Counted from the stretch's first letter, positions 43,818-53,039 are shown. The stretch is DNA of 64,000 bases from Bacteroidia bacterium 43-41 (GCA_001898165.1 MKTD01000018.1:1-64000), one strand, 5' to 3'. Notes: generated by a model not told the origin, from the letters alone. Translations and numbers: made by a program.

Positions 43818-44573
43818 TCAAATACCGTTTTTTGCTGTTAAAATGATAGGATTATCAGAGGTCACTAAAATTGTGTGTTCGTGTTGAACACAAAAGCCTC
43901 CTTTATTCCCTGCAAAAGTCCACCCATCGGCAGCCGTATTAACTAATGTAGAGCCTGTCGTTAAGAACGTTTCAATAGCTACAACACTATTCTTCTTAAA
44001 TCTCCTACGGTCATGCCTGTCATAATAATTCAATATGCAGTCAGGATCTTCATGCAAAGCCTTTCCAACACCATGTCCTCCTAAATTTTTAATGACTTTG
44101 TAGCCCTTATCCTTAGCTGTCTTTTCAATAATCCGTCCGACTTCTGAAATTTTGATGCCACTTTTGATTACGGAGATTGCTTTATACAACGCCTCAATGG
44201 AAGTATCTACTAATGCTTGTTTCTCGTTGATATCTTCCTCAAGTACAAAAGATGCTCCGTTATCAGAATAAAATCCATTTAATTCAGCTGACACATCAAT
44301 ATTTACTAAGTCACCCTCTTTTAGAATTCTGCTGGACGGAATCCCATGTGCCATTTCGTTATTAATGCTTATACAAGTCCACCCCGGAAATTGATATGTT
44401 ACAAAAGGGGCAGAATTTGCTCCGAAATTTTTCAGAATATTCCTTCCAAAATCATCTAGTTCTTTCGTAGTCATACCAGTTCTTACATACTCTTTCATTT
44501 TCTTCACTGTAATTGCAACGATGTCGCTAATCTCCTGAATGCCTTTTAGTTCTTCTTCTGTTTGTATAATCAT
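43818..44573 (-). CDS. map: Type I methionine aminopeptidase (accessory, MapB-like)
   Basis: 251 residues. All five metal ligands are recognisable: the D and D in VNIDVSAELNGFYSDNGASF, H in NLGGHGVGKALHEDP, E in VVAIETF and E in FCVQHEHTILV; the substrate His is in NEMAHGIPSS. It removes the initiator Met from nascent proteins. It stands outside the ribosomal-protein cluster where the housekeeping map gene normally lies, and the sequence looks more like stand-alone MapB/YflG paralogues (judged by eye). Its codon use is clearly more AT-rich than its neighbours, as is that of the divergent AraC gene. Confidence 0.9.
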   Translation of the reverse strand: MIIQTEEELKGIQEISDIVAITVKKMKEYVRTGMTTKELDDFGRNILKNFGANSAPFVTYQFPGWTCISINNEMAHGIPSSRILKEGDLVNIDVSAELNGFYSDNGASFVLEEDINEKQALVDTSIEALYKAISVIKSGIKISEVGRIIEKTAKDKGYKVIKNLGGHGVGKALHEDPDCILNYYDRHDRRRFKKNSVVAIETFLTTGSTLVNTAADGWTFAGNKGGFCVQHEHTILVTSDNPIILTAKNGI

Positions 44574-44587
44574 ATCTTTTTTAATGG

Positions 44588-44595
44588 CAAAGTTA
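44588..44595 (-). promoter_or_regulatory. -7 box for the accessory map gene
   Basis: TAACTTTG on the minus strand, 14 bp upstream of the ATG at 44573. It sits about 70 bp from the opposite -7 box for the AraC gene, so the two promoters share one intergenic region. Confidence 0.6.
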
Positions 44596-44665
44596 TAATC
44601 AAGAAATCACTTGTGGTAGTATAAATTAGACACATCGGAAATAACCTGAAATTGAACATTCTATA

Positions 44666-44673
44666 TATCTTTG
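44666..44673 (+). promoter_or_regulatory. -7 box for the AraC-family gene
   Basis: TATCTTTG at 44666-44673, 8 nt before the ATG at 44682. It lies within the longer frame from 44652, so the start is the ATG at 44682 and the leader is very short. Confidence 0.6.
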
Positions 44674-44681
44674 CATCCGTT

Positions 44682-45530
44682 ATGCCAATAAATTTTCTAA
44701 AAAAGATTATTCAACAAGAAAAAATAGCTTCTGATGATGGGTGTTGGATGAAAAAATCCCCATCTAAAGCATGTGTAAACTATATTGAGGGTTTCTACTC
44801 GTTTTATGATGTCAATAGTAAAACAGAGCATTGGATATTTAATGATGGCTTTCCTGCAATTATACTATTTCCGGAAAAAAACAATAAGGTTTGCATTAAT
44901 ATTGATGGTAAGGAAATTATAATAAAATCGGGATGGGTTGATGCTGGCGTAATGAAAAAGATTTATGTGCAATACCTTGAAGACTTGGATTACATTTTAA
45001 TTATCAGGTTTAAACCTGAATGCTTTTACAAATTATTCAAGTTGAATCCTTCATTTTTCAAATATCGAAATATAGCATCATTAGCAGACATTAATTTTGA
45101 ATTAGGATTGCCGGATGAATTATTTGTTACAGATTCTGTTGAGAAAAAGATTGATATAATTGAATCGTATGTAAAGAACCTGATTCCTGTAAATACCAAA
45201 ACCGGTTTACTGAACTCCGCTATTGAACTAATTAATCAAACTAAAGGGCAAATTTCAGTAGCGAATGTGATTCAAGAAGTTGGTGCAAATTACAAATGGT
45301 TAGAACGAAATTTTTCTAAACATCTTGGACTTACTCCCAAAGAATACATACAATTGCAAAGATTTTTATCTGCATATATAAATATGCATAACGAACCAGA
45401 TGATTTGTTGAGTGTAGCAATAGCCAATGGATACTATGACTACAATCACTTTCTTAAAGAATTCAAGGACTTTACAGGAAAGACTCCAATAGAGTATATT
45501 TCTAAAAAAGAAGTATTATCTTTGCAGTAG
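44682..45530 (+). CDS. AraC-family regulator with DUF6597-like N-terminus
   Basis: 282 residues from the ATG at 44682 (MPINFLKKIIQQ). The N-terminal half (about 20-165) is a cupin-like sensing domain of the kind annotated DUF6597 (YSFYDVNSKTEHWIFNDGFPAIILF, quoted in part as EHWIFNDGFPAIILF; FKPECFYKLF). The C-terminal about 100 residues have two HTH motifs: ISVANVIQEVGANYKWLERNF and LLSVAIANGYYDYNHFLKEFK with FTGKTPIEYI. It could control the divergent aminopeptidase gene or its own expression. Like that gene, it is AT-rich. Confidence 0.88.
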   Translation: MPINFLKKIIQQEKIASDDGCWMKKSPSKACVNYIEGFYSFYDVNSKTEHWIFNDGFPAIILFPEKNNKVCINIDGKEIIIKSGWVDAGVMKKIYVQYLEDLDYILIIRFKPECFYKLFKLNPSFFKYRNIASLADINFELGLPDELFVTDSVEKKIDIIESYVKNLIPVNTKTGLLNSAIELINQTKGQISVANVIQEVGANYKWLERNFSKHLGLTPKEYIQLQRFLSAYINMHNEPDDLLSVAIANGYYDYNHFLKEFKDFTGKTPIEYISKKEVLSLQ

Positions 45531-46029
45531 AGTTATTTGAAACAATGGTAAAACAAAGCAGACCGAACTGTTTCGCTCGTTTCTATATCGTTACCCATTG
45601 TTGACTTTTCTTTCTTTACAATACTGCTGTTCAGTATATTACATTTCGAGCCGAATGTCTTTTCATAACTCTGATTTTTCAATTACAAATTTAATTCTCT
45701 TAGAATCATTCACACTATGAGAAATAATGCAAATAGCTGTATAATAAAACATTATATAAAATGCCTAAAAACTACCCAGGTAACGATTTGGTAATGTAAC
45801 TCGGCGTCATCTTTGCTTTTTATTGCGTTTTCTCCCGTTCTAACTAAAACAAGCATTCTTTTAAGTCACAGATTACATTCTTGTTACCTCCTTTTTCTCC
45901 CCGATTCCTGACAAACTACTATTTCTATTAAGTATGCGTAGTTTATCGTGTATTTAATGCAATAAACATGCAATAAAATAAATATAATGAAATTTTATTT
46001 CTTCGGGATTTTAGATCCATATTTTTCTT
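45531..46029. other. AT-rich non-coding gap
   Basis: About 500 bp after the AraC-family gene with no credible ORF. A possible MPKNYPGNDLVM peptide at about 45762 has no support. There are long T- and A-rich runs and no recognised RNA gene. It may be a remnant left by the gain of the AT-rich gene pair. The far end holds a sigma-54-like element (46030-46044). Confidence 0.6.
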
Positions 46030-46044
46030 TGGCATTCTTTTTGC
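46030..46044 (+). promoter_or_regulatory. Sigma-54-like -24/-12 element upstream of rsfS
   Basis: TGGCATTCTTTTTGC has GG and GC separated by exactly 10 bp, matching the TGGCA-N6-TTGC form of RpoN promoters. Bacteroidota can encode RpoN. It lies 94 bp upstream of the rsfS ATG. A match of this length by chance is possible. Confidence 0.35.
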
Positions 46045-46090
46045 CATAATTTTATATACGTGAGATAAGTGTTTGTTTATAAAAAGCAAC

Positions 46091-46098
46091 TATCTTTG
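46091..46098 (+). promoter_or_regulatory. -7 box for rsfS-ftsH
   Basis: TATCTTTG, 25 bp upstream of the ATG at 46124. It lies inside the longer frame that starts at 46073 and so rules that start out. Confidence 0.65.
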
Positions 46099-46123
46099 CA
46101 AACGTAACTCATTAAAACAGCGA

Positions 46124-46483
46124 ATGAAAGAAAAAAACAAATTATTACAAAGCATAATTGAAGGAATACAAGAGAAAAAAGGAAAAAATATCACTCAAAT
46201 TCAATTAAAAGGAATTCAGGGAGCGATTTGCGATTATTTTGTCATTTGTGAAGGAAATACGCCAACCCAGGTTTCGGCGTTGGCCGAATCGGTGGAAGAG
46301 GTGGTGAAAAAGAACACCAAAGAAAGCCCGATCAGGGTTCAGGGGCAGCAACGTGCCGAGTGGATCGGTATGGATTACGGCAATATTATCGTACATATTT
46401 TCGTGCCCGAATTAAGGCAATATTACAACCTCGATCATCTGTGGGAAGACGCCTTAATGGAGCGGGTTCCGGCATTGGATTAA
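46124..46483 (+). CDS. rsfS: Ribosome silencing factor RsfS
   Basis: 119 residues from the ATG at 46124. DUF143/RsfS fold: LQSIIEGIQEKKGKNITQIQLKGI, quoted in part as KGKNITQIQLKG, then CDYFVICEGNTPTQVSALAESVEE and WIGMDYGNIIVHIFVPELRQYYNLDHLW. It binds uL14 on the large subunit and blocks subunit joining during starvation. ftsH follows 68 bp later; rsfS-ftsH is a common Bacteroidota pair. In many relatives cdsA follows ftsH, but here a minus-strand peptidase does. Confidence 0.95.
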   Translation: MKEKNKLLQSIIEGIQEKKGKNITQIQLKGIQGAICDYFVICEGNTPTQVSALAESVEEVVKKNTKESPIRVQGQQRAEWIGMDYGNIIVHIFVPELRQYYNLDHLWEDALMERVPALD

Positions 46484-46551
46484 AACTTATTTAAACAGTT
46501 TCTTGTCTGAAGTGTTACATATATTCATCAAAAAATTCATAGGAGAAGTTA

Positions 46552-48576
46552 ATGGAAAATAACAACCAAAACAATCAGGATAATAATAAATCTAAGAAAC
46601 CGGTTCGTCCCGGCGGGTTGGGCAATCCAAATCCCAATCAGCCATTTAATGTTTACTGGATATACGCCATTTTGTCGATGGGGCTTATCGGAATGTTATT
46701 TTTCGGGCAGAACAAAACCATAAAGAAGGTAGATTGGTCTGATTTTCAGGAATACGTAAACGATAACCGGATCGAGAGTATTGTTGTATATAGCAATAAA
46801 GATATTGCCGAAGCAAAAGTGCGTTCCGAATCTGTTAATTATGTTTTTGGTGAAGATGCGGCCAGATTTAAAGGCAACCCGTTTATAAATGTAAATATAC
46901 CTTCCACACAGGGAGCTTCGGAGTTTCTTGATACCGTTAAAAAAGAAAAAGGATACGATATAAAAGTCCGCTTCGACACCACGTCCGAGATTTGGGGAAT
47001 GCTGCTTACGTTCGCGCCGTTCCTGCTAATCATTGTTTTTTGGATATGGATGATGAGGCGCATGCAAGGCGGCCCCGGCGGCGGAGGCGGCGGTATCTTC
47101 AGTGTAGGGAAGTCCAAAGCACAGCTTTTCGATAAGGATGCCGGTGTGAAATATACTTTTAAAGATGTGGCAGGGCTTTCTGAAGCGAAAGAAGAGGTTC
47201 AGGAAATAGTGGAGTTCCTCAAGCATCCGGGCAATTACACCAACCTGGGTGGGAAGATTCCGAAAGGCGCTTTATTGGTAGGCCCTCCGGGAACAGGGAA
47301 GACGCTGTTGGCAAAGGCCGTTGCCGGCGAAGCAAATGTGCCGTTTTTCTCTATATCCGGTTCCGATTTTGTGGAGATGTTTGTCGGGGTAGGGGCATCG
47401 CGCGTTCGCGACCTGTTTCGCCAGGCAAAGGAGAAGTCGCCGTGCATTGTGTTTATCGATGAGATAGATGCCGTTGGGCGCGCCCGTGGGAAGAACGCCA
47501 ATTTTGGCTCGAACGATGAGCGTGAAAATACGCTGAACCAGCTTCTTACTGAAATGGATGGTTTTGGCTCAAACAGCGGAGTGATCATTCTGGCAGCAAC
47601 CAACAGGGTGGATATTTTAGATAAAGCCTTGCTTCGTGCAGGCCGTTTCGACCGGCAGATTTATGTGGAGTTGCCCGACTTGAACGACAGGAAAGAGATT
47701 TTCAAGGTCCACCTGCGTCCTATCAAGATTGATGAATCGGTAGATGTGGAATTTCTTGCACGTCAAACACCCGGATTCTCCGGGGCCGACATTGCCAATG
47801 TTTGTAATGAGGCTGCTCTTATTGCTGCTCGGAATAAAAAGAGATTTGTTGAAAAGGAAGACTTTATCAGTGCCGTTGACCGGATAGTGGGCGGGCTGGA
47901 AAAGAAGAACAAGATCATCACGCAAGATGAGAAAAAATCGATTGCTATTCACGAAGCCGGGCACGCCACGTTAAGCTGGTTCCTGGAGCATGCCAACCCG
48001 TTGGTGAAAGTAACTATTGTGCCGCGGGGAAAGGCATTGGGTGCGGCGTGGTATCTTCCCGAAGAGCGACAGATTACCACCAAAGAGCAAATGCTCGACG
48101 AGATGTGCGCCTTGCTTGGCGGGAGAGCCGCCGAAGAGGTTTTTATCGGACAAATATCTTCGGGAGCCATGAACGATTTGGAACGTGTAACCAAGCAGGC
48201 TTACGGTATGATAACGTATCTGGGGATGAGCGACAAGATGCCGAACCTGAGTTATTATGATTCGTCGGGGCAGGATTATACTTTCCAGAAGCCGTTTAGT
48301 GAAAACACGGCGGAGCTTATCGATGCCGAAGTTAAAGCTATGATTGCCGAACAATATGAAAGGGCTAAAGAACTGTTGCTCAAACATGCCGCCGGGCATA
48401 ATCAATTGGCCCAGATATTGCTTGAGAAGGAGATTATTTATGCAGAGAACTTGGAACATGTTTTCGGAAAACGGCCCTGGGTCTCCCGCTCGCAAGAGAT
48501 TTTGCAAAATAAAGAAAAGTCTAAGAACGTTTATGACGATCCCGATCCTTCACTTCCGCCCGTTCCCGCTGAGTAA
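46552..48576 (+). CDS. ftsH: ATP-dependent zinc metalloprotease FtsH
   Basis: 674 residues. Asn/Pro-rich N-terminus, two membrane helices (about 32-52 and 150-170) flanking a periplasmic domain, Gly-rich [14 protein letters not shown], then the AAA domain: Walker A G244-PPGTGKT, Walker [36 protein letters not shown], quoted in part as [12 protein letters not shown]. The zinc motif is H467-EAGH; the third ligand is in an acidic helix further on. FtsH degrades inner-membrane and regulatory proteins. Convergent with the decayed peptidase gene, leaving only 13 bp between the stops. Confidence 0.96.
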   Translation: MENNNQNNQDNNKSKKPVRPGGLGNPNPNQPFNVYWIYAILSMGLIGMLFFGQNKTIKKVDWSDFQEYVNDNRIESIVVYSNKDIAEAKVRSESVNYVFGEDAARFKGNPFINVNIPSTQGASEFLDTVKKEKGYDIKVRFDTTSEIWGMLLTFAPFLLIIVFWIWMMRRMQGGPGGGGGGIFSVGKSKAQLFDKDAGVKYTFKDVAGLSEAKEEVQEIVEFLKHPGNYTNLGGKIPKGALLVGPPGTGKTLLAKAVAGEANVPFFSISGSDFVEMFVGVGASRVRDLFRQAKEKSPCIVFIDEIDAVGRARGKNANFGSNDERENTLNQLLTEMDGFGSNSGVIILAATNRVDILDKALLRAGRFDRQIYVELPDLNDRKEIFKVHLRPIKIDESVDVEFLARQTPGFSGADIANVCNEAALIAARNKKRFVEKEDFISAVDRIVGGLEKKNKIITQDEKKSIAIHEAGHATLSWFLEHANPLVKVTIVPRGKALGAAWYLPEERQITTKEQMLDEMCALLGGRAAEEVFIGQISSGAMNDLERVTKQAYGMITYLGMSDKMPNLSYYDSSGQDYTFQKPFSENTAELIDAEVKAMIAEQYERAKELLLKHAAGHNQLAQILLEKEIIYAENLEHVFGKRPWVSRSQEILQNKEKSKNVYDDPDPSLPPVPAE

Positions 48577-48589
48577 ACATCGGGGTCTC

Positions 48590-50421
48590 TCACGGCCCGG
48601 TTTGCCAGAGTGCAAATGAAAACATGTCTGCCAACAGTTTTTGATAATCTTTAATGTCATTGACCCCGTGTCCTGCTTTGTAATTCACCGAAAGGAATAC
48701 CGGTCTACCGGAAGTTGAATTTGCTTGCAAGGCTGCGGTGAACTTAGCCGGCATCCACGGTACAACACGGGAATCGTTGATGCCTGTTATTGTCAATACC
48801 GCAGGATACTTCACTCCTTTTCTGATTTTTGATTGTACATCCATTTCAATTAAAGCATCAATGTCTTCCTTGTTTTTTACAGAACCTATTTCAGGAATTT
48901 GATTGTCACCATTCGCGGTAACCTCATTTCTCAATGTCTGCGTCATGCCCACAATGTTTATGGCAACGGCAAATAAATCGGGCCTCTCGGTAATCGCCCT
49001 TCCGATTAAGATTCCTCCGGCACTTGCTCCTTCTCCTGTTATCTTCCGTGCGGAAGTGTACTTTGCGCGTATCAGGTACTCGGCACAGGAGATAAAATCT
49101 TTCCAGGTATTGGGTTTATCTGCTTTCATACCGGCCTGATGCCACTCCTCTCCTTTTTCACCTCCGCCCCTGACGTGGGCAATAGCAATCATTCCGCCTT
49201 GCTGTAAAAATGCAATCTCTTCCCCCAGGAAAAATGGATAGAATGAATAACCATATCCGCCGTATCCTGTGATAAAACAGGGGGTGCTGCCGTCAAGTTT
49301 TATATTCTTGGGATAAACAATGGAAAGCGGAATCATAACGCCATCGTGTCCGGGAACTTCAATTTCTTTAATGTCATACAGCCGGGAGAAATCGGGGAAT
49401 CGGGAGTCGGAATTTAACCAGCTGCTTTTTATTGCCGGTTGTTGCCTGGCTAAATCATATTCTAAAAAATAATCCGGGCTGAGCCAGTTTGAATTGATAA
49501 TGGCTATTTCATCTGATTCCATCCCATTTATGCTGAAACCTAAGTTTACACCGCCCGGGGTTTCAATTTTGTGGATTTCATTGTTTTTGGGGTCTATGCG
49601 ATACAGATTTTGCGTTATACCGTTGCTTTTGGCAAAGAACAGGTAGTTTTTGGAAATATCCAAAGACGTAATGGTTTCCTCTCCGTTGGGGACTATGGTT
49701 TTTGCCTTCTCAAAATCCGGATTTTGAATATCGGTTACACCGATCTTAAAGTTCGGCGCATCTTTAAATGTTAAGAAAAACAGTTGATTACCAAAACTGC
49801 CGAAATTACTTATCTGATCTTCCTCTTTAATTAAAGGCTTCCATGGAATTTTATCGGCAAAGAGGTCCCTGATTTCTGCATAAAAAGCGCTCAGGTAATT
49901 AGTGGCTGCTCCCAAAGTCAGAAAAATATACTGATTATCGGGAGAAAAGAATATTTTCGGAAATCTCTCGGGCAAAATACTCAGATCAGCATTATCTGTA
50001 GCTGATGCCAAAACTCTGTCTTTAGCCGGGTCTGTACCGATAATATGTATTTTTGCTTTCATGTTTTTCAACAACTCTTCACTGTTGGGATCGGATGTGA
50101 CCATCTGTGTGTAACCCAGGGCTCTCCCGTCGGGCGAGAAGTTAACGTCAAATTCACTCCAGATAGGATATAACTTATCCTTCAAAATGGTTTTGTCCGG
50201 TAATTTCAAAAAAATAATTTCACAGAGTTCACTGCCTTCATCCTGGATTTTCACTGCCATCAGATTATCCCGGTTATTAGCCACATAATCTATTCATCCC
50301 AGGCATCCGGAGTACTTAAATCGTCACAACGAGCGTTCTCCGTCCGAATTTCTGGCAAAGAAAATTAATGCCTCTTTTTTATTTCAAAACCCGAAACAGA
50401 CTGTTCCCCGGAATATTTCTG
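48590..50421 (-). pseudogene. Prolyl oligopeptidase family serine peptidase, 5' end decayed
   Basis: An ORF of 564 residues from a GTG at 50284 retains the S9A beta-propeller remainder and the alpha/beta-hydrolase domain with an apparent triad: GEGASAGGILIG (Ser), GINDSRVVPW (Asp) and KAGHGVND (His). Full-length relatives have about 690-720 residues. The 137 bp upstream still encode family-like fragments, but in different frames and broken by stops: KYSGEQSVSGFEIKK (about 50377-50418), EALIFFARNSDGERSL and DDLSTPDAWDE (about 50293-50325). At least three lesions are needed to explain this. Nothing remains of the first part of the propeller or a signal peptide. The 3' part is intact, so decay looks recent. 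A few lesions lie in homopolymers and could be sequencing errors. Confidence 0.75.
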
Positions 50422-50482
50422 CTATTTATATACTTCCCCTGATGAAAGGATGTGTATTCACAACTTATCTGCAAATTATAAT

Positions 50483-50490
50483 TATATTTG
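50483..50490 (+). promoter_or_regulatory. -7 box for the fimbrial-locus regulator
   Basis: TATATTTG, 27 bp upstream of the ATG at 50518. It makes the TTG frame start at 50488 impossible. Confidence 0.6.
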
Positions 50491-50517
50491 CAATTTGCAA
50501 TAATTGATGCGGCAGAA

Positions 50518-51501
50518 ATGAAACAACAATACCAGTTCAATGAGAGTTTATCCCGGCATTTGGGAGAAATGTTCGACAGCCGGCGTAATTACATTAACTT
50601 TTTGATCGATAACCTGAATATAAATTATGAAGCCGCATGTCGCAGGACCAGGGGCGAGGTTCCGTTTACGCTTATGGAGGCAGCCATAATAGCCGAAAAA
50701 TTACAGATCTCCCTTGATAGCTTGACTAAAAATTCCTTGAAGAAATCGGCCCGTTTTGATATGGAGGTTATACCAAACGATAACGTAACCGACTATATGG
50801 CTTACTACGATGTCGTATTTATCGAACCCTATGAAAAATTCGCAACGGTTGCTGAGGTGGGTAACGTGCTTTCCACCAAGGCTGTACACGGTGATCTGCC
50901 GCCGATATTCCTTTTCCCTTACCGTAACCTTACACGTTTCAATATTTTCCAGTGGGTTTACCAGCTTTACCCTGATTCGATTAAGGATGGTTTTGCCGGA
51001 GTGCGTCTCACAGACGATATTATTGAGAGGCAGGATCATATTTATGAAATAATGACCGGCAGTAAACATCATACTACTGCTATTTACGGGAGGAACATTA
51101 TTTCGTCCTTTGTGGTACGGATCAATTATTTTAAAGATCTGGGGATGATTTCTCCAGACGACTTGATTCATATAAAAAAGGAGTTGCTTGCTGCTGTCGG
51201 CAATCTGGAAGAGATAACCCTCAATGGCGGCTATCCCCGTGGCAATCCGGTTGCAACTTACCTGGCCGACATCGATTTTGGGGCAAATTACATTTACATC
51301 GAAACCAAAAATTCGGAGATGACCATCATCGACCTCTACAATATGCATACAATGAGATCGTATGATGAATTTGTCATAAAAATGCATAAGAAATGGGTTG
51401 AATCGCTTAAAAAATACTCCACACTCCTGAATGAGGCCGGCGATGTGGTACGTTCCCGGTTTTTCAGGCAGCAGAGGGCGTATATCGAAGAAAATTTATA
51501 G
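50518..51501 (+). CDS. Putative HTH regulator of the fimbrial locus
   Basis: 327 residues from the ATG at 50518. Residues about 10-80 resemble a helix-turn-helix (FNESLSRHLGEMFDSRRNYINFLIDNLNINYEAACRRTRGEVPFT, quoted in part as NINYEAACRRTRGEVPF; then LMEAAIIAEKLQISLDSL). The remaining 250 residues show no known domain: KSARFDMEVIPNDNVTDYMAYYD, NIFQWVYQLYPDS, PRGNPVATYLADIDFGANYIYIETKNSEMTII. The ligand-sensing part is followed by a basic C-terminus. It precedes a fimbrial operon on the same strand with a terminator (51526-51554) between, which fits a dedicated regulator. I do not recognise the family further. Confidence 0.55.
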   Translation: MKQQYQFNESLSRHLGEMFDSRRNYINFLIDNLNINYEAACRRTRGEVPFTLMEAAIIAEKLQISLDSLTKNSLKKSARFDMEVIPNDNVTDYMAYYDVVFIEPYEKFATVAEVGNVLSTKAVHGDLPPIFLFPYRNLTRFNIFQWVYQLYPDSIKDGFAGVRLTDDIIERQDHIYEIMTGSKHHTTAIYGRNIISSFVVRINYFKDLGMISPDDLIHIKKELLAAVGNLEEITLNGGYPRGNPVATYLADIDFGANYIYIETKNSEMTIIDLYNMHTMRSYDEFVIKMHKKWVESLKKYSTLLNEAGDVVRSRFFRQQRAYIEENL

Positions 51502-51525
51502 CACAACCAATAAATGAACCCGGAT

Positions 51526-51556
51526 AAGAGCGGCAGGCGATACCTGTTGCTCTTTT
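51526..51556 (+). terminator. Terminator after the fimbrial regulator
   Basis: AAGAGC (51526-51531) + GG + CAGG pairs with CCTG + TT + GCTCTT (to 51554), the two central pairs being G-T wobbles, followed by TTTTTT. It separates the regulator gene from the fimbrial operon. Confidence 0.8.
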
Positions 51557-51591
51557 TTATTTTGTTCCGGCTCATCTATTCCGGTCGCAGG

Positions 51592-51700
51592 AAAGTCGTT
51601 TTCCGACTTTAATAGTGGAAATATCGTTTGTTTACAGCTCCATATTTTCTGTTTTTGCATTTTGAGTCGGGAAAAGGTGTTGTAATGACGAATAAAGTCG
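51592..51700. promoter_or_regulatory. Repeated AAAGTCG-type sites upstream of the fimbrial promoter
   Basis: AAAGTCG occurs at 51592-51598 and inverted at 51604-51610 (CGACTTT), forming a hairpin or dyad. It recurs at 51694-51700, with the related GAGTCGG at 51664-51670. All are within 165 bp of the promoter at 51732-51762 and outside any gene, so they are candidate operators. Confidence 0.5.
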
Positions 51701-51731
51701 GAACATCACATTGAGAGTCACTTAGAAAGTC

Positions 51732-51762
51732 TTGCGTCAGACCCATCAGTAAATTAATTTTG
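51732..51762 (+). promoter_or_regulatory. Promoter of the fimbrial operon
   Basis: TTG (51732-51734), 20 bp, TAATTTTG (51755-51762): the full Bacteroidota consensus. The leader to the ATG at 51819 is about 50 nt. Confidence 0.75.
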
Positions 51763-51818
51763 TCATATAAACCAGCAAATGGCAGATAGTTAATTACTAA
51801 TTTTCAATTTTTTAGATT

Positions 51819-52991
51819 ATGAAAACAATTAAATCAATGGTAGCTGTGGCAGTATTAGCAACGGCTTTGATATCCTGCAACAAGGATATCGGTGAGCAAA
51901 TTTCGCCTAAGGATGGAGAAACAACTCACGTTGTCCTGGAAGTACTGAAACCGGGAAATCCTACCAGGGCAGAAGCAGGGACGGTTACATCCCACACGGT
52001 AGAGTTCAGGAACGGTTATGTCTATTTTGTGGATGGAAACGATAAGATCACGGATGTATTCACCATTGTGGACAGTAATCCCAATGCGGCACAGAGGCAG
52101 GTGGTGATGAGTGGAAGCATAGATTTTGCGGAGGTATCCGGAAGCAGTAGAAATATTTACATATTCGGAAACGTCCCCACACTGAGCTTCGTAAAAGGCA
52201 ACAGTATCAGCAATGTAGTAGCGACAATAGTTGACCTTCAAACGCAGACCGAACTGGCGACATCCGACGTAAGCAACGTAACTTTGTACGGCAAGACCCA
52301 GACCGCTATAGACCATACCGGCAACCCTTCGACCGCCGCAGTTACAGTAGCGCCGATCGGTTCACGCATCGAGATACACAAGTTTACAGCCGTGGATATC
52401 GACGGATCTACCCCGACAGCCATAACCACATATAAAGTGGACGGCATCTTTATCAATAATTTTTACTATAAGAGTACAATTGCCGGTACACGCACCTCAA
52501 CCGTTACGCCAGCCAACGACAAATACTATTATGGCAAGGAAGCGGACGGTCAAAATCCGGCAATGTTCCTGGAAGGTGCGGGTATTTACAGTGCGGCCAA
52601 CGCCGGTTACATTTATGATGCCAACAACGCCGGTATAGGTAAGTTTACTTTGGCAGCTAAAGAGTATTCACCCAATACCGACGGGAAAGTATGGGCGTAC
52701 AACCTCTTTGCTCCTGTGGGCGGTGAATTCCCCCACATAGTAATCCGTGTGTCGGGTTTCAATTCCGAAGTGGGCATAGGCAATGAACTCCGCTGGATGA
52801 CTGTCACTAAGTTCCTGAATGTAAGTGACGACAGCGAAGTTCAGGCTTTCCTTCCCGGCCGCATATACCAGATCAAGAACTTTACCTTTAACGAGGACAA
52901 TATTGATGTTGCTCCTGAGATGAAGAGTGTTACTGTCCGGGTTAGTGTAACCTTGGCAACATGGATGGAAAATGAGGTTAAACCGTGGTGA
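51819..52991 (+). CDS. Mfa1/FimA-type major fimbrillin
   Basis: 390 residues. Lipobox LATALISCNKD (Cys about 20), then a fimbrillin N-terminal domain (THVVLEVLKPGNPTRAEAGT, VDGNDKITDVFTIVDSNPN) and a C-terminal transthyretin-like domain ending VRVSVTLATWMENEVKPW, with the W-containing C-terminus typical of Mfa1-family subunits. Such subunits are exported as lipoproteins, cut by an arginine/lysine protease, and polymerise by strand exchange; the segment around PTRAEAGT has an Arg that could be the processing site. It is the first gene of the operon and would be the bulk of the fimbria. Alignment to Mfa1 is recalled, not computed. Confidence 0.8.
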   Translation: MKTIKSMVAVAVLATALISCNKDIGEQISPKDGETTHVVLEVLKPGNPTRAEAGTVTSHTVEFRNGYVYFVDGNDKITDVFTIVDSNPNAAQRQVVMSGSIDFAEVSGSSRNIYIFGNVPTLSFVKGNSISNVVATIVDLQTQTELATSDVSNVTLYGKTQTAIDHTGNPSTAAVTVAPIGSRIEIHKFTAVDIDGSTPTAITTYKVDGIFINNFYYKSTIAGTRTSTVTPANDKYYYGKEADGQNPAMFLEGAGIYSAANAGYIYDANNAGIGKFTLAAKEYSPNTDGKVWAYNLFAPVGGEFPHIVIRVSGFNSEVGIGNELRWMTVTKFLNVSDDSEVQAFLPGRIYQIKNFTFNEDNIDVAPEMKSVTVRVSVTLATWMENEVKPW

Positions 52992-53012
52992 ACCAATAAA
53001 AAGTACAGTCAA

Positions 53013-53039
53013 GCCGTCCCGTCCAAATGGGCGGGCGGC
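53013..53039 (+). promoter_or_regulatory. GC-rich intercistronic hairpin after the major fimbrillin
   Basis: GCCGTCCCGTCC (53013-53024) pairs with GGGCGGGCGGC (53029-53039) around AAAT, with one bulged C and U-G pairs. No T-run follows. It lies between the major subunit and the anchor, so it could give partial termination or protect the upstream mRNA 3' end and set a high major:minor subunit ratio. Confidence 0.6.

Noticed and set aside
45762-45800. A tiny ORF starting MPKNYPGND
   Set aside because: Only about 12 codons, no promoter box and no sign of conservation that can be judged here.
51570-51818. Invertible (phase-variable) fimbrial promoter
   Set aside because: I found no long inverted repeats flanking the promoter at 51732-51762 and no recombinase gene nearby; the AAAGTCG dyad is short and lies on one side only.
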